A stretch of 12,358 bases of DNA from JBFWQM01 sp050249455. Its GTDB lineage: Bacteria; Pseudomonadota; Alphaproteobacteria; MPNO01; VGEU01. The translations under genes were made by a program, and so were the position numbers. The notes below the pieces were generated by a model. The model searched no databases. It was given only the letters and a program-made list of their open reading frames with translations, and was not told the DNA's origin. The stretch covers positions 1 to 12,358 of the forward strand of contig JBFWQM010000170.1 of the NCBI GenBank assembly GCA_050249455.1. Direction: 5' to 3'. Shown piece by piece: positions 6,907 through 12,358 of this stretch; the stretch's first letter is position 1; every line of letters starts with the position of its first letter.

Positions 6907-7842
6907 CTACGGCGCGACCTCTTGCCATCCCTTCGCAGGGTTGAAGCTGGTGATGCCGGCGGCGGCCTTCTCCGTCTCGGGCCCGAGATCTCTTTCGAAG
7001 ATCCTGCCGTTGTGGTTGACGATGAAGGTCATAACGCCGCTTTCGCCGTAGGCGTCGGGATAGGCGATCATGGCGAAGCCGGCGATCAGGCGGCCGTTGA
7101 TGACGTAGTCGTAGGCGCCGCCGGCGGCGCCCTTGCCTTGCCGCGTCACGATGCGGAAATGGTAGCCGCGATAAGGCTCGCCCGACTTCCGCCCTGCCAG
7201 GTAGGCCGCGCTCCGGGCGATCAGGGGACCGAACGGACTGGCCTCCGCATCGTCGGGCGCGGCTTCCCAGTACAGCCCGTCGCGCTTGCCGGGCGAGCTG
7301 GCGATGCGCTGGGCGAATTGCAGCACGCCGTCGCCGTCGCGATCGCGCGCGGCGTACTGGCGCTGCGCGTCCAGGTAGGCCTGCAGGACCAGGATCGCAT
7401 TGCGCTCGTTGGCGCCGATGCGCCGGTTGAGGAGTTCCTCCACGCCCTCCTCGGTGGCGAAGCGCCAGCCGCCGCCCTGCCGCACCAGCGGGAAGGGGAC
7501 CGGCCAGGCGTGCGGCCCCATGATCAGCGTGCGGCGATCCGGGTCCGCCTCGTCGAGCACGCGAAAGGCGGCCAGCGCGCGGGCGGCGTTGGCGCGCTCG
7601 GCGACGTCGTTCGCATGGTCGCCGGTGATCACGAGATGCCGGTAGTCGTCTCCGAAGATCGCGACGAGCGCCGCCTCGTCGTCGCGGTCCAGCGCGGCCA
7701 GGAGGGCATCGACGGCGGCTTCCGGAGTCGCGAACGTCCGCTGCGCCGCCGCGGCCGGCGAAGCGCCCATGGCGATCGGCAACGCCAGCGCCAACGCGGC
7801 AAGGCCGCCCCGGATGCGACGCGGGAGGATGCGGCCGGTCAT
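6907..7842 (-). CDS. DUF2950 exported protein
   Basis: This encodes 311 residues. The ATG gives a signal peptide with basic residues (RILPRRIRGG) followed by LAALALALPIAMGASPAAAA, cleavage near residue 33. The mature protein carries features I associate with DUF2950: an N-terminal TPEAAVDALLAALDRDDEAAL helix pair and FGDD (about 64-67), ARDRDGDGVLQFAQRIASSPGKRDGLYW (about 165-192), then GYHFRIVTRQG, and a closing region with GVMTFIVNHNGRIFERDLG. The DRDGDG segment at 167-172 resembles a calcium-binding EF-hand loop. The N-terminal part also looks like an NTF2/SnoaL-type module (inference). The function of the family is unknown. It lies 32 bases after the DUF3300 gene and 71 before the sulfatase gene. 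The DUF3300/DUF2950 adjacency is, as I recall it, recurrent in proteobacteria and suggests the two act together. Confidence 0.87.
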   Translation of the reverse strand: MTGRILPRRIRGGLAALALALPIAMGASPAAAAQRTFATPEAAVDALLAALDRDDEAALVAIFGDDYRHLVITGDHANDVAERANAARALAAFRVLDEADPDRRTLIMGPHAWPVPFPLVRQGGGWRFATEEGVEELLNRRIGANERNAILVLQAYLDAQRQYAARDRDGDGVLQFAQRIASSPGKRDGLYWEAAPDDAEASPFGPLIARSAAYLAGRKSGEPYRGYHFRIVTRQGKGAAGGAYDYVINGRLIAGFAMIAYPDAYGESGVMTFIVNHNGRIFERDLGPETEKAAAGITSFNPAKGWQEVAP

Positions 7843-7874
7843 GATGGGATCGCCTGCATGATTCAATCCGCGGT

Positions 7875-9074
7875 CTAGCGCCGGCGCGGCGCGGCTTCGT
7901 CGGGCGCCGCCTTTCGGCCGGTCGGGCGCGCGGCGGCGCCGCTGGCCATCGACTGCCGGCTTGCCGCCCCCCGCATGCTGTCGAGTTGCGTCTGGCGGCC
8001 GGTCGCATAGCCGGAGAAGGCGCCGCCGCCTTCGCCGGGACGGGCCGGGACGCCAGTTGCGCGAGTCGCGGGACGGTTCGCGGCCGCCGGCGCGGCGGTG
8101 CGTTCGGCCGGACGGCTGGCCGCGGTCGTGACGGGCCGGGGGTCGCCGACGCGGACGACCGGCGCACCGGTGCGCGAGGGGCTGCGGTTCGGCTGCCATC
8201 TCGCCGGACGGGCTGCCGGGCGGTTGACGTTCACCCGGTTGATGTCGACGTCGATGTCGGTTCGGCGCACCACGTTGATGTGCGCGTCGCGGCCGAAGCC
8301 GAGGTGATAGTGGTTGCCGCCCCAGGCGGCGCCGATCGCCATGCCCCAGATCAGGCCGCTCGCGAATGCCGCGCCGCGGGGATAGGGGTAGTAGTAGACC
8401 GGATACGGCGTCGGGTAGTACGTCCACGCGCTGTAGCTGCCGGCCACGACCACCGTGGTCGGCACGTATTGCGGCACGTAGATCACCTGCGGGTCGGCAG
8501 GCGCGATCCGGATCACCTCTTTCTCGACCACCACGACCTGCTTCGGGTCGGACTTGAGGTTGCCGGCCGCCTGCACGCGCCGTCGGAACGCCTGGATGGC
8601 CTCCAGCACCGCCGCCTGGTCGCGGACCACGGCGTCGCCGAGCGCCGACGTCCAGTCGAGGTCCTCGCTCATCGACTTCACGACGGTCGGGTAGTTCAAC
8701 AGCGTCTTGACCGCGTCGTCCCATCGCTCGTCGACCGGCAGGGCGGGATCGCTCTTGCGCTTGTCGAGGAAGCGGTCGGCCTGGACGACCTGGAGCGGGT
8801 TCGTCGAGGCCGGCAGCACGATCGCGACCAGATCGTCCGGGTAGAGCGCGATCCGCCCGACCAGCGTCTCGAGCCGCTCCGCCGACATTTCGGCCGCGGG
8901 CGCGCTGGCCACCGCCGGCGCCTGGGCCCTGGCAGGCCCGGCGAAAGCGAGCGCCAGCGCCGCGGCGACGGCAGCCGCGCACCGGCGCGCGCCGATGCGG
9001 CGCGCGGCCGGTTGCGCGTCGGTCGGTCGCCGTGCGCGCCGGATCGTCCTCGATCGCGCCTGGAATGGGAACAT
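7875..9074 (-). CDS. DUF3300 exported protein
   Basis: This encodes 399 residues from ATG 9074. The start is uncertain: in-frame ATG at 9110 and TTG at 9179 would add 12 or 35 residues, and none has a clear ribosome binding site. From 9074 there is a long basic leader before the hydrophobic core (about 33-46) and cleavage near ARA/QA at 50-51. The DUF3300 core is clear: ERLETLVGRIALYPDDLVAIVLPAST (about 66-91), then QVVQADRFL, DERWDDAVKTLLNYPTVVKSMSEDLDWTSALGDAV (about 115-149), PADPQVIYVPQYVP (about 192-205). A Tyr/Pro-rich stretch (219-233) and a Gly/Ala/Trp segment (LIWGMAIGAAWGG, 241-253) follow, then HINVVRRTDIDVDINRVNVNR. The last 115 residues are low-complexity Ala/Arg/Pro. The function is unknown; it is probably a periplasmic or envelope-attached protein. 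It is the first gene of the minus-strand cluster. Confidence 0.86.
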   Translation of the reverse strand: MFPFQARSRTIRRARRPTDAQPAARRIGARRCAAAVAAALALAFAGPARAQAPAVASAPAAEMSAERLETLVGRIALYPDDLVAIVLPASTNPLQVVQADRFLDKRKSDPALPVDERWDDAVKTLLNYPTVVKSMSEDLDWTSALGDAVVRDQAAVLEAIQAFRRRVQAAGNLKSDPKQVVVVEKEVIRIAPADPQVIYVPQYVPTTVVVAGSYSAWTYYPTPYPVYYYPYPRGAAFASGLIWGMAIGAAWGGNHYHLGFGRDAHINVVRRTDIDVDINRVNVNRPAARPARWQPNRSPSRTGAPVVRVGDPRPVTTAASRPAERTAAPAAANRPATRATGVPARPGEGGGAFSGYATGRQTQLDSMRGAASRQSMASGAAARPTGRKAAPDEAAPRRR

Positions 9075-9132
9075 GCGGCTCGCTGCGTCTGCGCCGATCG
9101 ATACCGGCATCGGCCCGGACCGGCTGGTTTCC

Positions 9133-9147
9133 GCCACAAGTAGTGGC
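9133..9147. repeat. Short inverted repeat GCCAC-n5-GTGGC
   Basis: Two 5-base arms, GCCAC and GTGGC, flank AAGTA. It lies about 60 bases upstream of the chosen DUF3300 start and could be a regulator half-site pair, or could be chance in G+C-rich DNA. If translation starts at 9179, it is inside the coding region instead. Confidence 0.25.
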
Positions 9148-9279
9148 TGCCGGTGCGGCCTCCTATCCGCTTTGCGCAATCCCGCATCGTGTGCCGCCGT
9201 GCGCGAGTTTGCGCGCGTTTGATACTAGGCCCGTTGCGATTGGGCTATCGTCCCCGGCCGTGGGGCTTTGGCAAACAAT

Positions 9280-9285
9280 GAGAGG
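9280..9285 (+). promoter_or_regulatory. Ribosome binding site of the mltF-like gene
   Basis: GAGAGG with a 6-base spacer to the ATG at 9292. This settles the start against an in-frame TTG at 9268, which would add eight polar residues in front of the signal peptide. Confidence 0.65.
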
Positions 9286-9291
9286 CATGCC

Positions 9292-10764
9292 ATGAACCGG
9301 CTTGTATCAGGCTTGGCGATCGCCTTTGCCGCGATGCTCCCGCCAGCCCATGCCGAGGCGGCCGAGACGGCAGCGCCGCCGGCCAAGGCCGACCGCCTGC
9401 TTCCCGACGTCACCACGCATGCCTTCACGGGCGACCTCGACGGCATGATCCAACGCCGCCAGATCCGCGTCCTGGTGCCGTATTCGAAGACTTTCTTCTT
9501 CGTCGACCGCGGCACGCAGCTCGGCCTCGCCTACGAGATCGGCCGTCTCTTCGAGGACGACCTCAACAAGAAGCTCAAGGCCAAGACGGTCCGCGTGCAC
9601 GTGCTGTTCCAGCCGATGGCGCGCGACGAGTTCATCCCGGCCCTCGTCGAGGGCCGCGGCGACGTCGCCATCGGCAACTTCACCATCACGCCGGAGCGGC
9701 AGAGCCGGATCGACTTCGCCGCCAAGTCGCGCGGACAGGTCTCGGAGATCGTGGTGACCGCGCCCGGCGTCGATCCCGTTTCCAGCCCGGAGGCGCTGTC
9801 CGGCCGGGAAGTCTACGTCCGGAAGTCGTCGAGCTACCACGCCAGCCTCGAGGCGCTCAATGCGACGCTCGCGGCGGCCGGAAAGCCGCCGGTCGCGATC
9901 CGCCTCGCGCCCGAGAACCTCGAGAGCGAAGACATCCTGGAGATGGTCAATGCCGGGCTGGTGAAGATCACGATCATCGACTCGCACATCGGCGAGTTCT
10001 GGAAGCAGGTGTTCACCCGCATCCGGCTGAACCCGGAAGCGGCCCTGCGCACCGGCGCGGAGATCGCCGTGATGATCCGCCAGGGCAGCCCGCAGCTCAA
10101 GGCGGCGCTCGACGACTTCACCGTACGATACCCGGAAGGATCGACGACACGGGTCGTGCTGCTGCAGAAGTACCTGAAGAACACGAAGTGGGCCAAGTCC
10201 GCCACGGCGCAGGGCGAGCTGGCGAAGTTCGATCGGGTCGTCGAGCTGTTCCGCAAGTACAGCACGCGTTACGAGCTCGACTACCTGCTGATGATGGCGC
10301 AGGGCTATCAGGAATCCCGCCTCGACCAGACCGCCAGGAGCCGGCACGGCGCCGTCGGCGTGATGCAGCTGCTGCCGTCGACCGGCAAGGAGATGCAGGT
10401 CGGCGACGTCCTGCAAATGGAGCCCAACATCCACGCGGGCGTGAAATACCTGCGGGTGCTGCTCGCCAAGTACTACCAGAACGAGCCGATGACCCAGCTC
10501 AACAAGGGGCTGTTCACCTTCGCCTCCTACAACGCCGGCCCCGGGCGCGTGCAGCAGCTGCGGCGCGAGACGGCGAAGCGGGGCCTGGACCCGAACGTCT
10601 GGTTCAACAATGTGGAGCTGATCGCAGCACAGAAGATCGGGCGCGAGACCGTCCAGTACGTCAGCAACATCTACAAGTACTACCTCGCCTACACGATGGT
10701 GGAGGAGGAGCGCGTCCGCCGCGAGGAGACCCGGCGCGCGCTCGAAGGTGGCGGCGCGCGATAG
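9292..10764 (+). CDS. mltF: MltF-like membrane-bound lytic murein transglycosylase
   Basis: This encodes 490 residues. Residues 1-22 are a signal peptide (cleavage near AHA/EAAE). Residues about 54-290 form a solute-binding module of the family 3 (amino-acid binding) type: IRVLVPYSKTFFFVDRGTQLGLAYEI, then GRGDVAIGNFTITPERQSRIDFA. Residues about 325-460 form a lytic transglycosylase (SLT) domain with the motif QGYQESRLDQ (probable catalytic Glu341), GAVGVMQLLPSTGKEM, HAGVKYLRVLL, and FASYNAGPGRVQQLR. The product would cleave the glycan backbone of peptidoglycan with formation of 1,6-anhydro-muramic acid ends, the binding module perhaps sensing a muropeptide. This two-domain order is that of MltF (E. 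coli 518 aa). The C-terminal tail is highly charged (EEERVRREETRR). It is transcribed divergently from the DUF3300 cluster, with a strong ribosome binding site. The symbol is by architecture only. Confidence 0.92.
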   Translation: MNRLVSGLAIAFAAMLPPAHAEAAETAAPPAKADRLLPDVTTHAFTGDLDGMIQRRQIRVLVPYSKTFFFVDRGTQLGLAYEIGRLFEDDLNKKLKAKTVRVHVLFQPMARDEFIPALVEGRGDVAIGNFTITPERQSRIDFAAKSRGQVSEIVVTAPGVDPVSSPEALSGREVYVRKSSSYHASLEALNATLAAAGKPPVAIRLAPENLESEDILEMVNAGLVKITIIDSHIGEFWKQVFTRIRLNPEAALRTGAEIAVMIRQGSPQLKAALDDFTVRYPEGSTTRVVLLQKYLKNTKWAKSATAQGELAKFDRVVELFRKYSTRYELDYLLMMAQGYQESRLDQTARSRHGAVGVMQLLPSTGKEMQVGDVLQMEPNIHAGVKYLRVLLAKYYQNEPMTQLNKGLFTFASYNAGPGRVQQLRRETAKRGLDPNVWFNNVELIAAQKIGRETVQYVSNIYKYYLAYTMVEEERVRREETRRALEGGGAR

Positions 10765-10878
10765 GCGCGGCCGGGCACACGCGCGCGGCGAAATCTGCTC
10801 GAATCTGATAGCGGGCCCGGGCGGCTTCGCTACCTTCGCCGGCGACGGCACGACACCCATGGTGCACGGGGAGCGCGG

Positions 10879-11355
10879 ATGCGAAACGTACTGGCGGCGA
10901 CGATTGCCATCAATCTGGCGCTGGCTGCCTGGTCGGTCGCCGACGCGCAGCAGATGTACTTCTATCCGAGCCGGGGACAGTCCGCGGCGCAGCAGACGAC
11001 GGACCGGGGCGAGTGCCATGTCTGGTCGGTGAGCCAGACCGGCTTCGATCCGACCAATCCGCACGTCGCGACGACCGCGCCGCCGCCGGCCGCGCCGACC
11101 GGCGGCGTGGTGCGCGGCGCCGCGCGCGGGGCCGCGGTGGGCGCCGTCGGCGGCGCCATCGCCGGCGACGCCGGCAAGGGCGCCGCGGTCGGGGCCGCGA
11201 CCGGCGGGATGATCGGCGGCATCCGCCGCGTCGACCGGGCGCAGCAGCAGGCCGCCTACCAGCAGCAACAGCAGGCCGCCCTGCAGCAGGGCCAGTCGGC
11301 CTATGCGCGCGCCCTTTCGGCGTGCATGCAAGGCCGCGGCTACGCGGTTCAATGA
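10879..11355 (+). CDS. Exported glycine-zipper protein
   Basis: This encodes 158 residues. The ATG follows GGGGAG with a spacer of about 6 bases. Residues 1-23 are a signal peptide (cleavage at ADA/QQ). After a short region with one cysteine (46) and a Pro/Ala linker (about 64-74), there is a glycine zipper at about 75-115: GGVVRGAARGAAVGAVGGAIAG, then GKGAAVGAATGGMIGGI, with Gly every fourth residue. This is the pattern of YMGG/OmpA-type glycine-zipper domains, which insert in or span membranes. A Gln-rich coiled stretch follows (about 122-139, AQQQAAYQQQQQAALQQ), then a C-terminal cysteine in ALSACMQGRGY (149). The two cysteines could pair. Such short zipper proteins are common in the proteobacterial envelope but poorly characterised. 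It is 114 bases downstream of the mltF-like gene and directly abuts the next small gene. Confidence 0.85.
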   Translation: MRNVLAATIAINLALAAWSVADAQQMYFYPSRGQSAAQQTTDRGECHVWSVSQTGFDPTNPHVATTAPPPAAPTGGVVRGAARGAAVGAVGGAIAGDAGKGAAVGAATGGMIGGIRRVDRAQQQAAYQQQQQAALQQGQSAYARALSACMQGRGYAVQ

Positions 11356-11369
11356 GGGATGAAGTTGCG

Positions 11370-11780
11370 ATGCGACTGAACACACTGAAGCTCGCAGCCG
11401 TGATGGCCGCCGTCGGCTGCGCTGGGGCGAACGCCGAAGCGATCGACGGGAAGAAGCCGCTGATCTGCGCCTCCTTCGTCGCGGTGAGCTGCGGCACCGA
11501 CGGCGAGTGCAGCAGCGGCACGGCGCAGAACGCCGGCCTGCCCGAGTTCTTCCGCGTCGACCTGGCGGGGGCGGCAGTCCGCGCCGCACGGACCGACGGC
11601 TCCAGCCTGGTCACGAAGATCGAGAGGACGCACGCCGACGACAACCAGATCGTCGTCCAGGGCAGCGAGGCGGGACGCGCGTGGAGCGCAACGCTCGACA
11701 AGTCCAACGGCCGCATGGTGCTCACCGTGTCGGGCGACCGCGAGGCCTTCGCGGTTTTCGGCAGCTGCACCGCCCCGTAA
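11370..11780 (+). CDS. Small exported protein with several cysteines, unknown function
   Basis: This encodes 136 residues from the second of two in-frame ATGs. An upstream ATG at 11352 overlaps the stop of the glycine-zipper gene (ATGA) and would add MRDEVA. I chose 11370 because it gives a clean signal peptide (MRLNTLKLAAVMAAVGCAGANA, cleavage near 22) and has AGGG upstream at an 11-base spacing, though either is possible. Cysteines sit at 17 (in the signal), 33, 41, 47 and 133. The Cys33-Cys41-Cys47 cluster (ICASFVAVSCGTDGEC) together with Cys133 could make two disulfides after export. The middle (LPEFFRVDLAGAAVRAAR, then WSATLDKSNGRMVLTVSG) looks like a small beta sandwich or barrel. The close junction implies co-transcription and probably translational coupling with the glycine-zipper gene. 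The family is not recognised. Confidence 0.78.
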   Translation: MRLNTLKLAAVMAAVGCAGANAEAIDGKKPLICASFVAVSCGTDGECSSGTAQNAGLPEFFRVDLAGAAVRAARTDGSSLVTKIERTHADDNQIVVQGSEAGRAWSATLDKSNGRMVLTVSGDREAFAVFGSCTAP

Positions 11781-11838
11781 GCCGCGGCGTGCGCGGGGAT
11801 CTCGTATCGTTCGACCCGGGCCGAGCGGCCCGCGGAAG

Positions 11839-12358
11839 ATGAGCCCGATCGCCCTTGCTTTGCGACGGTGCCGGCGACTGGCGACACCCGTCCTCGCGGC
11901 GGCAATGCTCGCGAGCGGAGCCGCCGTTGCCCAGCAGCCCGGTGGCTTTCCCGTCGAGCTTCCCGAGGTCCGCAACTTCGCCGCCGTCGGCCTCGCTTTG
12001 GTGCCGGACTACACCGGCTCGGACGACTACACGGTCGCCATCGGGCCGGCCGGCCTGTTGCGCTTCGACGCCAGCGAACGCTTCGTCAGGCTCCTGGCGA
12101 CGGAGCTGTCGGTCAATCTTCTGGACAGCCGGCGCTTTTCGTTGGGACCGCTGATCAACTATCGCTTCGGCCGCAGCGACGGCGTGGCGGACGCGGCGGT
12201 TTCGCGGATGCGCGAGATCGCCGGCACCGTCGAGGCGGGCGCCTTCGCTGGCTGGCGCTGGACCTCGGGCGTCGATCCGCGTCACCAGTTCCGGGTTCAG
12301 CTCCAGGGCCAGTTCGACGTCGCCGGCGAGCACGAGGGCTACCTCGCCACCGTGGCCG
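11839..12358 (+). CDS. MipA/OmpV family outer-membrane protein (5' part)
   Basis: The frame is open to the window end; 173 residues are visible. Residues 1-31 are a signal peptide (MSPIALALRRCRRLATPVLAAAM, cleavage at AVA/QQ). The mature part begins with PEVRNFAAVGLALVPDYTGSDDYTVAIGPAGLLRF, followed by LSVNLLDSRRFSLGPLINYRFGRSDGV and VEAGAFAGWRWTSG. The phrase PDYxGSDDY, then GPLINYRFGRSDG, is characteristic of the MipA/OmpV family of outer-membrane barrels. MipA was described as a scaffold binding the murein hydrolase MltA and PBP1B in E. coli, so its location one group downstream of a lytic transglycosylase gene is suggestive, not proof. GGAAG lies almost adjacent to the ATG, so the ribosome binding site is poor and the start is the likely one only by signal peptide. 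The gene begins 58 bases after the preceding stop, across a region with small inverted repeats. Confidence 0.85.
   Translation, partial: MSPIALALRRCRRLATPVLAAAMLASGAAVAQQPGGFPVELPEVRNFAAVGLALVPDYTGSDDYTVAIGPAGLLRFDASERFVRLLATELSVNLLDSRRFSLGPLINYRFGRSDGVADAAVSRMREIAGTVEAGAFAGWRWTSGVDPRHQFRVQLQGQFDVAGEHEGYLATVA

Larger units (their letters stand above)
9075..9291. promoter_or_regulatory. Divergent intergenic region, probable promoters in both directions
   Basis: This is the only divergent boundary in the window, between the DUF3300-led minus-strand cluster and the plus-strand mltF-like gene, and it is the longest gap. It is visibly richer in A/T than its surroundings near 9215-9280. A weak plus-strand -10-like hexamer GATACT lies at 9221-9226, and the same area read on the minus strand gives TAGTAT at 9223-9228. 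Neither has a good -35 at 16-18 bases, so no specific promoter is claimed. A perfect palindrome TTGCGCAA lies at 9172-9179 and an inverted repeat at 9133-9147. If the DUF3300 start is really at 9110 or 9179, the region is shorter by that amount. Confidence 0.5.

Noticed and set aside
4970..7051. Long open frame on the plus strand opposite the sulfatase gene (693 codons).
   Set aside because: It is antisense to a protein with clear sulfatase motifs, is rich in Arg, His, Asp and Val as expected of shadow frames in G+C-rich DNA, and shows no recognisable domain, signal or ribosome binding site.
7842..7860. Six-codon leader reading frame (MQAIPS) on the minus strand whose stop overlaps the DUF2950 start as ATGA.
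   Set aside because: It has no convincing ribosome binding site and is too short to tell from chance.
6836..8167. Extension of the sulfatase frame upstream to 8167, making a 1039-residue protein.
   Set aside because: The added part is arginine-rich nonsense overlapping the DUF2950 and DUF3300 genes in another frame, whereas the ATG at 6835 has an ideal ribosome binding site and a Tat signal directly after it.
7843..8982. Extension of the DUF2950 frame upstream to 8982.
   Set aside because: It overlaps the DUF3300 coding region out of frame, and a normal signal peptide begins at the ATG at 7842.
9307..11589. 760-codon minus-strand open frame opposite the mltF-like and glycine-zipper genes.
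   Set aside because: The opposite strand encodes a clear transglycosylase with catalytic motifs, and the antisense protein has shadow composition.
1..12358. A defence system, toxin-antitoxin pair, phage or mobile element.
   Set aside because: No nuclease, transposase, integrase, repeat array, tRNA edge or change in base composition was seen; all genes are envelope or secretory in type.

Overview
The window is G+C-rich DNA (by eye clearly above 60%) with dense, short-spaced genes, almost all of whose products are exported or membrane-bound. The gene families (DUF3300, DUF2950, DUF4239, MscS, MltF-like transglycosylase, MipA/OmpV, MetA-pathway-type porin) and the classical signal peptides point to a Gram-negative bacterium of the Pseudomonadota. 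An alphaproteobacterium (rhizobial or Reyranella-like) is my best guess, but this is inference from gene flavour and no rRNA or other marker is present. No tRNA, rRNA, CRISPR, insertion sequence, integrase or phage gene was seen.

Layout. (1) Positions 1-1730, plus strand: the 3' part of an outer-membrane transporter of the phenol/MetA-pathway family, then two small exported proteins of unknown function (154 and 177 aa). (2) Positions 1766-9074, minus strand, read from right to left: DUF3300 protein, DUF2950 protein, Tat-exported sulfatase, small lipoprotein, large MscS-type channel, DUF4239 (bestrophin-like) membrane protein. The gaps are only 32 to 71 bases, so this is probably one operon of six genes. 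(3) A divergent intergenic region at 9075-9291 that should hold promoters for both directions. (4) Positions 9292-12358, plus strand: an MltF-like lytic transglycosylase, a glycine-zipper protein, a small Cys-containing exported protein that lies directly against it, and the 5' part of a MipA/OmpV outer-membrane protein cut by the window end.

How it may fit together (inference): the window is a cell-envelope island. Outer-membrane proteins lie at both ends. Between them are peptidoglycan cleavage and sensing (MltF-like), osmotic or ion release (MscS, DUF4239), periplasmic sulfate-ester hydrolysis (sulfatase), and several secreted proteins of unknown function, including the neighbouring DUF3300/DUF2950 pair. 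The most testable novelties are the six-gene minus-strand cluster as a unit, the sulfatase with the nucleophile motif CTSSR in place of CxPSR, the AG dinucleotide tract in its ribosome binding site, and several uncharacterised exported small proteins. I see nothing that amounts to a clear new defence or mobile system.
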